Assembly: GCF_011365745.1 (NCBI RefSeq)
Contig: NZ_JAAOBY010000006.1
Span: 175,168 to 239,167, forward strand
Source of the DNA: Flavobacterium turcicum
GTDB lineage: Bacteria > Bacteroidota > Bacteroidia > Flavobacteriales > Flavobacteriaceae
Length of the DNA: 64,000 bases
Direction: 5' to 3'
Part shown: positions 24,426-33,288 of the stretch, piece after piece
How positions within the stretch are numbered: position 1 is the stretch's first letter
Layout of the letters: the number at the start of each line of letters is the position of its first letter
Position numbers and translations under genes: made by a program
Notes under the pieces: model-generated
The model's input: only the letters and a program-made list of their open reading frames with translations
Database searches by the model: none
Told to the model about the DNA's origin: nothing

Positions 24426-27030
24426 AATTAAAATATATTTTAAAGGTTGTTCCTTTGTTAAGTTCGCTTTCTATTTCTACTTTTCCGCCAAGGGCTTCAA
24501 TTTGGTTTTTAGTTATAAACAATCCAATTCCTCGCGCATCTTCGTTGCCATGAAAAGTTTTGTACATGCCAAATAACTTATCTCCATTTTGTTTTAAATC
24601 GATCCCAACGCCATTATCGGCAATGCATAATACCAGCTGATTTTCTTCATTTAGCAAAGATAATTTTATGGTTGGAGGATAAATTGTAGATCGGTATTTG
24701 ATTGCATTTGATAAAAAATTCAGCAAAATACTATCTATGTAGGCTTGAATTCCTTTAATACTTACATCTTCTTGAACCTCATTTTGTATTTCTACATGAG
24801 CACTTATAATTAAGGCTTGTAAGTTTTGAATGCTTGAGTCAATTGATTTTTTAAGATTGATAGGAACTAAATTATCATTAATCGAGGTGTTCATCAGAAC
24901 TATTTCGTTCAAATGCGCAATCGTCTCTTTTAGATTTTTAGAAGCAGTATCAAGTAATTGTATAATTTCGTTGTCAGCCAAATATTTGTTTTCGTAAAGT
25001 AATAAATCCAGCATCATGGCTATATTTCCGGAGTGTGATCTTAAATTATGAGATACAATATGAGCAAAGTTCTTAAGACGCTCGTTTTGATCTTTGGTTA
25101 CCAGTAATAACGATTGTATTTCCTCTTCGGCCTTTTTTTGAGGTGTGATATCAATAATTTGTGATATAAAATACAAAGGTTTTTGATTGTCATCTCGAAC
25201 TAATGAAGCAGCAAGAATGATATGCACAATTTCACCATTTTTACAAATGTATCTTTTTTCTATGTGATAAAAATTGATATTTCCAGCAACAAGTTCCTTA
25301 AGTTGTTTTAAATCAGCGTCAAGATCTTCAGGATGAGTGATGTCTTGAAATGAAATTTGCATGAGCTCCTGCTCGGTATAACCAATGATGTTGCATAAAC
25401 TTTGATTTACCTTGATCCATTTTCCAGACTCATTTAGTAATGCCATTCCGATAGCGGCATTTTCAAAATTCCCTCTAAATGCTTCTTCACTAATTCTAAA
25501 TGCCTCTTCTGTTTTTTTTCTGTGGGTGATGTCTAGGGTATACACGATGACACCACCAACTTTTGATTGGTCTATGTACCAAGGTTTTATTTCCCATTGC
25601 AACCATTGTATTGAGCCGTCAGGTTGAAAAAATTTCTCCTCGTCACTCTTTTTTACCACACCAGTTAAACATTCATCATGAATTTTTTTCCATTTTGCTT
25701 CAGATCCAGGGAATAATTCATAAATAGATTTTCCTTCAGAATAAACACTTTTAATGTTGTAATCTAATTGCCATTTTTCAGAACAAGCAAGATAACACAT
25801 GTTTTTATCAAACATGGCTATTGCATTTGGATTTTGTATTATAAATTGTTTGTTTAACTCAAACTTTCTTTTGCTTTCAGTGATGTCAGTATGGGTTCCG
25901 TACATCAATAATGGCTGTCCGTCATCTGTCCAACTAATGACTTTTCCGTGGTCAAGTATCCAAATCCATTCGCCGTTTTTGTGGCGCATGCGACATTCAA
26001 AATCGTAAAATTCTATTTTTTTAGCAAAGCAATCCTTCAGTTTTTCCTCTGAAGTTTTTAAGTCATCAGGGTGTACCAAGTTTTGCCAAGTTTGGATACT
26101 GATGGGTTCTAATTCCTTAATTGTATAGCCAATCATCTCAGCCCAACGTTTGTTGAAAGTGAGGCTCCCAGTACTTATATTCCATTCCCAAGTACCTAGA
26201 TTGGTACCCTCAAGAACTGTTTGTAGTTTTTCTTTTTCTTTGATTAGGGCAAATTTTGCTTTTTTCTCAGCGGTAATATCTTGAAAAGTTCCGTAAACTT
26301 TAGTACATAGACCATTAATAAAAGTAGCTTGCCCTATTGATCTTACCCATTTGATGTTGTTTTTTGCAGTTACAATTTGAAGTCTAACATCATAAGGCGC
26401 TCCATTCGTGGCGCAATCGTTAAATTTTGAAATAATTTCTTCGCGATGTTCTCCTTCTTTAAAAAAGTTTATGGCAGTTTCCAATACTGGTTGGTAATCC
26501 TGTGCGGTTTCATGAATTGTTTTGGTGATTTTGCTCCAATGTATTTTTTGTTCTATTAAATCTACCTCCCAGTATCCTATTAAAGCAGCTTCATTGCATT
26601 TTTCTAAAAGTTCTTCTTGATATTTTAAGTCGGTAATATCAATATGAGCGCCTAACATACGTATTGGCTTTCCATTTTTATCTCGAATGGCTTTTCCTGT
26701 ACATTTTATCCATTTGGTAGAGCCATTTTTATGCTGATATCTACAAATCTGATCGTAAGGATGGTTCGGGTCTTGTAAATGTTTAGTAATATTATTGGCA
26801 GCAATGGCTAAGTCATCGGGAAAAATTATATTTTGCCATGCATTAGATTTGTGAGGCATATCATTTGGATTGTAGCCTAAAGTTGTCCAAAATTTAGGAT
26901 TCATCCATTCTTCTTCTGGATTTTCTAAATCCCAATACCACAGACCATCTAGCGCAGACTCTTGAATAAAATCAAAAATGGAATTGTCATTAGTGATTAA
27001 ATCATATAGTTCCTTTTTTAAGTAGCTCAT
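24418..27030 (-). CDS. Cytoplasmic multi-PAS sensor histidine kinase
   Basis: 870 residues with no membrane segment. Five PAS/PAC units lie at about 15-136, 141-253, 262-386, 388-502 and 510-630 (PAC signatures such as 'KNGSTKWIKCTGK', 'GAHIDITD', 'GTHTDITE', 'QIIDITPQ'). The HisKA domain has phospho-His661 (HIVSHNLRSHSGN), and the HATPase domain has its N box near 771 (NFLSNAIKYR), G1 near 805 (DNGVGI) and G2 near 834 (RGIGLFI). The PAS array suggests sensing of light, redox or small ligands, but no cofactor residue such as a LOV cysteine motif is evident. It works with the overlapping receiver gene. Confidence 0.92.
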   Translation of the reverse strand: MSYLKKELYDLITNDNSIFDFIQESALDGLWYWDLENPEEEWMNPKFWTTLGYNPNDMPHKSNAWQNIIFPDDLAIAANNITKHLQDPNHPYDQICRYQHKNGSTKWIKCTGKAIRDKNGKPIRMLGAHIDITDLKYQEELLEKCNEAALIGYWEVDLIEQKIHWSKITKTIHETAQDYQPVLETAINFFKEGEHREEIISKFNDCATNGAPYDVRLQIVTAKNNIKWVRSIGQATFINGLCTKVYGTFQDITAEKKAKFALIKEKEKLQTVLEGTNLGTWEWNISTGSLTFNKRWAEMIGYTIKELEPISIQTWQNLVHPDDLKTSEEKLKDCFAKKIEFYDFECRMRHKNGEWIWILDHGKVISWTDDGQPLLMYGTHTDITESKRKFELNKQFIIQNPNAIAMFDKNMCYLACSEKWQLDYNIKSVYSEGKSIYELFPGSEAKWKKIHDECLTGVVKKSDEEKFFQPDGSIQWLQWEIKPWYIDQSKVGGVIVYTLDITHRKKTEEAFRISEEAFRGNFENAAIGMALLNESGKWIKVNQSLCNIIGYTEQELMQISFQDITHPEDLDADLKQLKELVAGNINFYHIEKRYICKNGEIVHIILAASLVRDDNQKPLYFISQIIDITPQKKAEEEIQSLLLVTKDQNERLKNFAHIVSHNLRSHSGNIAMMLDLLLYENKYLADNEIIQLLDTASKNLKETIAHLNEIVLMNTSINDNLVPINLKKSIDSSIQNLQALIISAHVEIQNEVQEDVSIKGIQAYIDSILLNFLSNAIKYRSTIYPPTIKLSLLNEENQLVLCIADNGVGIDLKQNGDKLFGMYKTFHGNEDARGIGLFITKNQIEALGGKVEIESELNKGTTFKIYFNYA

Positions 27031-27269
27031 TCAGTAGAAACGTATAATTAATAGTCAAATATAAATTTATTTTTTGTAAACTAATACATTTAACGGGGAT
27101 TATTTTGTAAATAAAAAATGACTAAATTGTATATAAAAACGCTTTTTCTTATTTTACATTCGATGTTAGTATCCTGTTATCGCATTTTAGTTTTTATCTA
27201 ATAGAGAGAATGTAGATTAAAATTTGAATTTATCTCATAAATTCCTCTACAAATCTTATCACTTTTTAT

Positions 27270-27716
27270 TTACTCTAATTTGTAAATATGAATCGATTGA
27301 CCAACAAGTTTCCACTTTTTTTTGATTTTTTCGAGTAAGCGTATTTCATAGGAATACGTTTTTCTACCATCAATCCCAATCGAAATTTCATCATGACTAA
27401 CCCAAGCTGTTTGTTTTTGGATGTTCATTTTGTAATTACTATTAACTGCTGAACCGCCGTTACCCATTTTTTGAGGATCTGTAGCTGTCATTGCCGAAGG
27501 TGGTACGTCATATGTTTTTCCATCAGCTGTTGATACTAAAATTCGACTGTAAGGTTGAATGTACCAACATTCAGCATGACCTTTTGCATCTTGCAAACGC
27601 CAGGTTGATGACTCCCGTTCTAATAGTTTTTTTATTTGTTCTTGATCTTTTTCTTTTTGTGCAAACGCAAATGAAATACAAAAAAGAACTACAATTGTAC
27701 ATAATTTAAATTTCAT
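27270..27716 (-). CDS. Exported SnoaL/NTF2-like protein (tentative)
   Basis: 148 residues with a Sec signal peptide (about 1-19, ending AFAQ) and no lipobox. The mature part starts with a helix 'QEQIKKLLERESSTWRLQDAKGHAECW' and ends in strands 'SYEIRLLEKIKKKWKLVGQSIHIY'. This pattern fits small NTF2-like/SnoaL (DUF4440-type) domains. The middle 'GKTYDVPPSAM' loop is unusual. Function unknown. Stands alone, about 240 bases from the multi-PAS kinase. Confidence 0.62.
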   Translation of the reverse strand: MKFKLCTIVVLFCISFAFAQKEKDQEQIKKLLERESSTWRLQDAKGHAECWYIQPYSRILVSTADGKTYDVPPSAMTATDPQKMGNGGSAVNSNYKMNIQKQTAWVSHDEISIGIDGRKTYSYEIRLLEKIKKKWKLVGQSIHIYKLE

Positions 27717-27860
27717 AATGTATTGTTTTTTAATTTTTTAAATGCTAAGATATAGAAAAACTACCATTTTAGGATCTAAGTTTGACTTTCTTAGTTCAAG
27801 CTAACTATGTGATAATATTGAATAATTTAAAAAACTATAATCAAGTTGTGTTCAAGCTTA

Positions 27861-27896
27861 AAAATAAAAAAAGCCGCTGTTTAGTTACAGCGGCTT
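27861..27896 (-). terminator. Terminator of the fasciclin gene
   Basis: On the minus strand, a 10-bp stem AAGCCGCTGT / ACAGCGGCTT is followed by a T-rich tract. Confidence 0.85.
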
Positions 27897-27916
27897 AAGA
27901 ATGTATATTGAGAGAA

Positions 27917-28501
27917 TTATTTAGGCATAACCACGCTGTCGATGGCGTGAATCACTCCATTTGAAGCAGCTACGTCAGCTAATACTACTGTTGAAGTACC
28001 TCCGTTTGCATCAGTTAAAATTACTTTACCATCTTTTAAGCTTAGAACGATAGTTCCGCCTTGTACAGTGGTTACAGTATATTTTCCATTTCCTTTTGTT
28101 ATTGCATCTTTTACTGCTGCCGCATCAAATTTTCCTGCTACAACATGGTACGTTAATACAGATTTTAATTTTTCTAAACTTTCAGGCTTCAATAAAGTAT
28201 CTACAGTTCCAGCTGGTAATTTATCAAAAGCTGCATTGTTTGGTGCAAATACTGTAAATGGTCCTTCACCACTCAAAGTTTCAACTAATCCAGCTGCTTT
28301 AACAGCGGTTACTAAAGTAGAGAAGTCTGCATTCTCAGATGCTACTCCTACAATATTTGGTGTTTCTGTTACTACTGTGCTATCTACTGCTACTGCAGTT
28401 GAATCCATAGTTTCTGTTGTTTCAGCTGTTTTCTTTTCTCCGCAAGATGCAGTTAAAGCTCCAACTACCATTAATGCACTAATTGTTTTTACTAATTTCA
28501 T
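27917..28501 (-). CDS. Fasciclin (FAS1) domain lipoprotein
   Basis: 194 residues. The lipoprotein signal ends at Cys20 (TASC) with a Thr/Ser/Val-rich linker to about 50. A single FAS1 domain follows (about 52-193) with the H1 motif 'FTVFAPNNAAFDKLP', the conserved YH pair 'LTYHVVAGK' and the H2-like 'GVIHAIDSVVMPK' at the very end. FAS1 domains mediate adhesion or matrix contacts at the cell surface. Monocistronic, with a -7 box TACATTTG at 28535-28542 and a terminator downstream. Confidence 0.92.
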   Translation of the reverse strand: MKLVKTISALMVVGALTASCGEKKTAETTETMDSTAVAVDSTVVTETPNIVGVASENADFSTLVTAVKAAGLVETLSGEGPFTVFAPNNAAFDKLPAGTVDTLLKPESLEKLKSVLTYHVVAGKFDAAAVKDAITKGNGKYTVTTVQGGTIVLSLKDGKVILTDANGGTSTVVLADVAASNGVIHAIDSVVMPK

Positions 28502-28534
28502 AAGGTATATTTTAGATTGTTAAATTAAGATATT

Positions 28535-28542
28535 CAAATGTA
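28535..28542 (-). promoter_or_regulatory. -7 promoter box for the fasciclin gene
   Basis: Minus strand TACATTTG fits TAnnTTTG, 33 bases before the ATG. No well-placed -33 TTG. Confidence 0.45.
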
Positions 28543-28657
28543 GTTATTTAATTCTCTTGTCTAACTTATTTAACAAAATATTAAACAAAATATAATATTG
28601 CGAATGACCAGCTTACCTTAAACTGAGTTGCTGTTAAGGAAAAAAAGTTTTTTGCTG

Positions 28658-29074
28658 TCAATTGGCTTTTCTCTCTAAATAATAGAAAATACGGCCATCA
28701 GAAAAATTCGTTAAATTAATGTTGTTACCAGATGCTGTGATTTCAAACATATATCTAATACCATTTATTGAAAGGACTTTTCCTTTTGGTTCCTGTAAAT
28801 CTGGATTAAAATAATTCTCGATCAATAAGGAGTAATTGTAGTTTCCTGAGGAATGTAGAGGTGTATCTTTTTTAATTGAAACTGTAGCGCCATCAAAATT
28901 AAATTCGGTATTACTGCGATCAAGTACAACTGTTGCACTTTTTTTTTGTTGCACGACTTGCTTTAAAACCCACGCTCCTTTTATTTGTTTTTCAGGATAT
29001 TTAAAATCATCATCAGTATTACAGGAAATAAGCGTGAAACAAAAAATAACAAGTAACGAGAAAATTTTTTTCAT
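28658..29074 (-). CDS. Small lipoprotein, lipocalin-like (tentative)
   Basis: 138 residues with a lipoprotein signal ending at Cys18 (LISC), then 'NTDDDF'. The mature domain begins 'IKGAWVLKQVV', a start typical of lipocalin-like Bacteroidota lipoproteins, and is beta-rich to the end. Function unknown and family call weak. Its 3' neighbour is the cysK terminator on the same strand side. Confidence 0.62.
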   Translation of the reverse strand: MKKIFSLLVIFCFTLISCNTDDDFKYPEKQIKGAWVLKQVVQQKKSATVVLDRSNTEFNFDGATVSIKKDTPLHSSGNYNYSLLIENYFNPDLQEPKGKVLSINGIRYMFEITASGNNINLTNFSDGRIFYYLERKAN

Positions 29075-29142
29075 AGTAGATTTAAGTAGTTGATTTAGAA
29101 AGCAATTTATGAATTAATTCTAGAAGTTACTTTATTTTTTAT

Positions 29143-29172
29143 AAAAAAAACCGACTTAAACTCATAAGTCGG
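29143..29172 (-). terminator. Terminator of the cysE-cysK operon
   Basis: Minus-strand stem CCGACTTA / TAAGTCGG followed by a long T run. Confidence 0.82.
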
Positions 29173-29184
29173 CTGGTATTAAAG

Positions 29185-30102
29185 TTATACAAATAATCCT
29201 TCGATGCTCAAATAATGTTCTCCTGTGTCATAACAAAAAGTAAGGACGGTAGCATTTTCTGGAATTTCATTTAATTTTTGTGCTACTGCAGCAAGCGATG
29301 CGCCTGAAGATATCCCAATAAACATGCCTTCTTCTTTTGCAGCGCGTTGTGCGTAGGTAAAAGCTTCGTCTTTGCTAACTTGAATACTTCCATCGAGCAA
29401 ATTGGTATGTAAGTTTGCTGGTATAAAACCTGCGCCAATTCCTTGAATAGGGTGTGGGGCAGGAGCTCCGCCGCTTATTACTGGAGACGCTTCGGGTTCT
29501 ACAGCAAATACTTTTAAGTTCGGGAATTTTTGTTTTAAAATGTCGGCACAACCTGTAATATGTCCGCCTGTGCCTACTCCAGTAATCAAATAATCAATTC
29601 CGTCCGGAAAAGCGGCAATGATTTCTTGAGCGGTAGTTTGTTGGTGAATGGCAATATTGGCAGGATTTTCAAATTGAAGCGGCGACCAGGCATTTGGTAA
29701 TTCTGCGACTAATTCTTGTGCTTTTTCAATAGCGCCTTTCATACCTTTTTCGCGAGGTGTAAGTACAAATTCAGCACCGTACAAACTCATTAAACGGCGT
29801 CTTTCAATCGACATTGATTCAGGCATTACCAAAATCAATTTGTATCCTTTTACGGCTGCTACCATCGCAAGTCCAATTCCGGTATTTCCAGAAGTAGCTT
29901 CAATGATTACGCCTCCAGCACTAAGTTTCCCATTTACTTCGGCATCTTCAATCATAGCCAATGCAATACGATCTTTGATGCTTGCTCCAGGATTGGCGCG
30001 CTCTAATTTGATGTACACATTGTGTTTTTCGCCAAACAAGCGATTGATTTTTACATGTGGCGTATTGCCAATAGTTTCGAGTATGTTGTTGTATTTTGTC
30101 AT
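29185..30102 (-). CDS. cysK: Cysteine synthase A (O-acetylserine sulfhydrylase)
   Basis: 305 residues. A PLP fold-type II enzyme with the Schiff-base lysine in [11 protein letters not shown], the ATSGNTGIG phosphate loop, '[10 protein letters not shown]' and 'GISSGAS'. It converts O-acetylserine and sulfide to cysteine. The gene lies 4 bases after cysE, so the two consecutive pathway enzymes are co-transcribed and could form the cysteine synthase complex. The C-terminus ends 'YLSIEGLFV', a form common to CysK. The second synthase in this window, cysM, is unlinked. Confidence 0.93.
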   Translation of the reverse strand: MTKYNNILETIGNTPHVKINRLFGEKHNVYIKLERANPGASIKDRIALAMIEDAEVNGKLSAGGVIIEATSGNTGIGLAMVAAVKGYKLILVMPESMSIERRRLMSLYGAEFVLTPREKGMKGAIEKAQELVAELPNAWSPLQFENPANIAIHQQTTAQEIIAAFPDGIDYLITGVGTGGHITGCADILKQKFPNLKVFAVEPEASPVISGGAPAPHPIQGIGAGFIPANLHTNLLDGSIQVSKDEAFTYAQRAAKEEGMFIGISSGASLAAVAQKLNEIPENATVLTFCYDTGEHYLSIEGLFV

Positions 30103-30106
30103 TTCT

Positions 30107-30943
30107 TTATATCGTGAAAAAGTTAATATCCTTGGTTTCCTGTTGATTTAAAACAGTGTTTTTATTGGATTGCATTACAAACGAGTATGGATTAACGCTT
30201 TTTGTTATAAAAGTATTTCCGCCAATGATGCTATGATTTCCTATGATGGTGCTACCACCTAAAATAGTAGCATTGGCATAAATAATTACATGATCTTCAA
30301 CTGTTGGGTGTCGTTTTTTTTCTTGCATGCTTTTTTCTACTTGCAAGGCGCCAAGTGTTACTCCTTGATAAACGCTCACGTGCTTGCCTATAACGGTAGT
30401 TTCACCAATTACGATTCCTGTACCATGATCAATCATGAATGGAACGCCAATAGTAGCATTTGGATGAATATCGACTCCTGTTTTGCTGTGTGCATATTCT
30501 GTAATTATACGTGGCAGTAAGCAAGGAGTTCTTTTTGCAATAGCATTCGCAATTCGGTATACTTCAATTGCAAAAAATCCCGGGTACGAATTGATGATTT
30601 CTTGAATGCAATCAGCAGCAGGGTCAGTATCTAAAATCGCTTGAGCATCGGCCTGCATGTTAGCATAAAGTTCCGGCAAGCTGTTGTAAAACGCCTCAGC
30701 ATCATCTAAGATGGTGTTGGTAGGTTTGTCTTTTACGATTTCAGATAAAATACTAATAAAATCGGCCTTGTTTTGATTTAAAAGTACTTCTATCTGAAGC
30801 GTTTCCAAAGCTTTTTCAGGAAATAATATTTTGAATAAATCATCTATCCATTTAATGATTTTTGTCGAATCGATTGCTCGTACCCAATTGTTGTTCTGGT
30901 TTTCGCTTAAAAGTGTAGAAAATCGTTTGTTTTCTGGTGTCAT
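30107..30943 (-). CDS. cysE: Serine O-acetyltransferase
   Basis: 278 residues. An N-terminal helical domain (about 1-145) precedes a left-handed beta-helix of hexapeptide repeats (about 155-255) with the acetyltransferase signature '[21 protein letters not shown]' and '[21 protein letters not shown]'. It makes O-acetylserine from serine and acetyl-CoA, the first step of cysteine synthesis. First gene of the pair with cysK. A 14-bp palindrome and a -7 box lie just upstream. The C-terminal tail is longer than in E. coli CysE and lacks its terminal isoleucine context as far as I can judge. Confidence 0.92.
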   Translation of the reverse strand: MTPENKRFSTLLSENQNNNWVRAIDSTKIIKWIDDLFKILFPEKALETLQIEVLLNQNKADFISILSEIVKDKPTNTILDDAEAFYNSLPELYANMQADAQAILDTDPAADCIQEIINSYPGFFAIEVYRIANAIAKRTPCLLPRIITEYAHSKTGVDIHPNATIGVPFMIDHGTGIVIGETTVIGKHVSVYQGVTLGALQVEKSMQEKKRHPTVEDHVIIYANATILGGSTIIGNHSIIGGNTFITKSVNPYSFVMQSNKNTVLNQQETKDINFFTI

Positions 30944-30968
30944 TGCTGTAAAATAAGTTCAATAAAAA

Positions 30969-30996
30969 GTGGTTTAAACCACCATTCACAAAGATA
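30969..30996 (-). promoter_or_regulatory. cysE promoter box with adjacent 14-bp palindrome
   Basis: Minus strand TATCTTTG (30989-30996) is followed 6 bases downstream by the perfect palindrome GTGGTTTAAACCAC (30969-30982), which would lie at about +1 to +14 of the transcript. This is a candidate operator for the cysE-cysK operon. Confidence 0.5.
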
Positions 30997-31085
30997 AAGT
31001 AGATTTAATTAGAATGTAGGGTACATTTTGTAAATAATTGTTAATGTACAAAAATTAAACAAATGCGTCACATCGTGTTGTTTTG

Positions 31086-31128
31086 CAAAAAAAAATCCGA
31101 TTAGCATTTTGAGCCAATCGGATTTTTT
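31086..31128 (-). terminator. Terminator of the dihydrolipoyl dehydrogenase gene
   Basis: Stem AAAAAATCCGATT / AATCGGATTTTTT with a 13-base loop, directly downstream of the lpd stop on the minus strand. Confidence 0.85.
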
Positions 31129-31146
31129 GTTCTAAAAAATGTAATC

Positions 31147-32535
31147 TTACAAGTGAATCACTTCACCGTAAGCATCAGCAACGGCTTCCATTACTGCTTC
31201 ACTCATTGTAGGGTGTGGGTGAATGGCTTTTAAAATTTCATGACCTGTAGTCTCTAGTTTACGAGCTACAACTGCCTCAGCAATCATGTCTGTTACACCA
31301 GCACCAATCATGTGGCATCCTAACCATTCGCCATATTTTGCATCAAAAATTACTTTTACAAAACCATCAGGTGTTCCAGCTGCTTTTGCTTTTCCTGAAG
31401 CTGAAAATGGGAATTTACCAATTTTTAATTCGTATCCTTTTTCTTTAGCTTGTTTTTCAGTTAATCCAACTGATGCAATTTCAGGAGTAGCATACGTACA
31501 ACCTGGAACGTTTCCGTAGTCAATTGGCTCTACATGAAGACCTGCAATTTTTTCAACACAGTTAATTCCTTCAGCAGATGCAACGTGCGCTAATGCTTGC
31601 CCCGGAGTGACATCGCCAATAGCGTAGTAACCTGGAATGTTGGTTGCATTGAATGCGTTTACCAAAATTTTATCTTTATCAGTAGCAATACCTACTTCTT
31701 CTAAGCCAATGTTTTCAATGTTGGTTTTGATTCCAACCGCTGAAAGTAAAATGTCAGCTTCAAGAACTTCTTCTCCTTTAGCAGTTTTTACAAATGCTTT
31801 AACGCCTGTACCAGTGGTATCAATACGCTCAACAGAAGAGTTGGTCATGATTTTAACCCCTGCTTTTTTCATAGAACGTTCCATTTGTTTAGAAATGTCT
31901 TCGTCTTCAACAGGAACAATGTTTGGCATGAATTCTACAATAGTAACTTCTGTTCCCATCGCGTTGTAGAAATGAGCAAACTCAACTCCAATTGCTCCAG
32001 AACCTACAATGATTATCGATTTTGGTTGTGTTGGCAAAGTCATTGCTTGTCTGTAACCAATTACTTTTACACCATCTTGTGGTAAGTTAGGTAACTCACG
32101 AGAGCGCGCTCCGGTAGCAATAATAATGTGATCAGCGCTGTATTCAGTAACTTTATTGTCTTTGTCAGTAACATCAACTTTTTTACCCGGTTTTAGTTTT
32201 CCAAAACCATCAATAACGTCAATTTTATTTTTTTTCATTAAAAATTGAACTCCTTTGCTCATGCCGTCTGCCACAGAGCGACTGCGTTGTACTACAGCAG
32301 GGAAATCTTTATCAAATGAAGAAACAGTTAATCCGTAATCCGAAGCATGTTTTAAATAATCAAAAACTTGAGCTGATTTTAGTAATGCTTTTGTTGGAAT
32401 ACATCCCCAGTTCAAGCACACACCACCTAAGTTTTCTTTTTCAATAACTGCTACTTTAAAGCCTAATTGCGATGCTCTAATAGCTGTAACGTACCCACCA
32501 GGACCACTTCCTAAAACTATAATATCGTATTTCAT
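31147..32535 (-). CDS. lpdA: Dihydrolipoyl dehydrogenase (E3)
   Basis: 462 residues. A flavoprotein disulfide reductase with the FAD fingerprint VLGSGPGGYVTAIRA at the start, redox-active CLNWGC (about 40-45), the NAD-binding GSGAIGVEFA near 180 and the C-terminal catalytic HPHPTMSE. It reoxidises dihydrolipoamide in pyruvate, 2-oxoglutarate or branched-chain dehydrogenase complexes and in glycine cleavage. No E1 or E2 gene is adjacent, so it is probably the shared E3. Single gene with its own terminator. A -7 box TAATTTTG lies at 32624-32631. Confidence 0.95.
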   Translation of the reverse strand: MKYDIIVLGSGPGGYVTAIRASQLGFKVAVIEKENLGGVCLNWGCIPTKALLKSAQVFDYLKHASDYGLTVSSFDKDFPAVVQRSRSVADGMSKGVQFLMKKNKIDVIDGFGKLKPGKKVDVTDKDNKVTEYSADHIIIATGARSRELPNLPQDGVKVIGYRQAMTLPTQPKSIIIVGSGAIGVEFAHFYNAMGTEVTIVEFMPNIVPVEDEDISKQMERSMKKAGVKIMTNSSVERIDTTGTGVKAFVKTAKGEEVLEADILLSAVGIKTNIENIGLEEVGIATDKDKILVNAFNATNIPGYYAIGDVTPGQALAHVASAEGINCVEKIAGLHVEPIDYGNVPGCTYATPEIASVGLTEKQAKEKGYELKIGKFPFSASGKAKAAGTPDGFVKVIFDAKYGEWLGCHMIGAGVTDMIAEAVVARKLETTGHEILKAIHPHPTMSEAVMEAVADAYGEVIHL

Positions 32536-32698
32536 TGTAAAGTTTTTTTGTTTTTTTTATTGTTGAAAATCTAGCACCTCTACCACTGCAATTTACGAGT
32601 GGTTCAAAACACTTTTCGGGTAGCAAAATTAAGGATTTATTTTAAAAAAAATTAGCCGTTTTACAAGTTTATTAGCTTTGTTGATAGCCAAAATGGAA

Positions 32699-33241
32699 TC
32701 ATTTCATTTTTAGATAGGCTTCAACATAATTTGTGGTCGAAAAATATTCGTCCTTTATCTTTTTTAAATGTTTGATAACGGTTGGTTGTTCAGGGTGAGT
32801 AGGGTCGAGGCAGTCTTTGATTTCAGCATCACGAACTGAAATGACAATATACCAATACCCGTCTCTAGAAGTATAATTGTCCGCAAAAATAGGGTCATTC
32901 CCTTTAGTTTGTAAACCGGCATCAACAGCAATTGGTATTAAATTCAGTGTTTTTGAGATTCTTTCTCTTTCAAAAAACGACATATAAAAGGTCTTCTTGT
33001 CGATAATAATAGGAACATTTGCATCGACATTGCTGTGTTTTAAATTGTACTTTGTATTGATGAAATTATAAAATTCATCTGCCTTTTTTTTATCTTCAAA
33101 TACAAAACCGTAGCAATTGGGCAGGTCTTTTTTGAATTTTTTGGCTTGTACAATTTTGTCACCCTCAATTTTAGGAGCAATTCGCAGTGGGATACACGAA
33201 TAGATGAGTAGAATCAAGAAACAAAGTCCAATTTTTTTCAC
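32699..33241 (-). CDS. Lipoprotein of unknown function
   Basis: 180 residues with a short lipoprotein signal ending at Cys16 (IYSC). The mature domain is mixed alpha/beta with many charged residues ('KKADEFYNFINTKYNL', 'GYWYIVISVRDAEIKDCLDPTHP'). I do not recognise a family. The trailing 'TVIKHLKKIKDEYFSTTNYVEAYLK' looks helical. It lies upstream of lpdA on the same strand but 160 bases away, so it is probably a separate unit. Confidence 0.68.
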   Translation of the reverse strand: MKKIGLCFLILLIYSCIPLRIAPKIEGDKIVQAKKFKKDLPNCYGFVFEDKKKADEFYNFINTKYNLKHSNVDANVPIIIDKKTFYMSFFERERISKTLNLIPIAVDAGLQTKGNDPIFADNYTSRDGYWYIVISVRDAEIKDCLDPTHPEQPTVIKHLKKIKDEYFSTTNYVEAYLKMK

Positions 33242-33288
33242 TTGCTTATGTGTTATAGTAACAATATTTTCAAGTAAATGTAAGGATT

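Noticed and set aside
28068..28523. Long open frame on the plus strand opposite the fasciclin gene
   Set aside because: It is a shadow of the real gene: no promoter, no recognisable domain and composition set by the sense strand.
30940..31085. SAM or cysteine-linked riboswitch upstream of cysE
   Set aside because: The leader is short and shows only one palindrome; none of the conserved SAM-I or SAM-II elements is recognisable.
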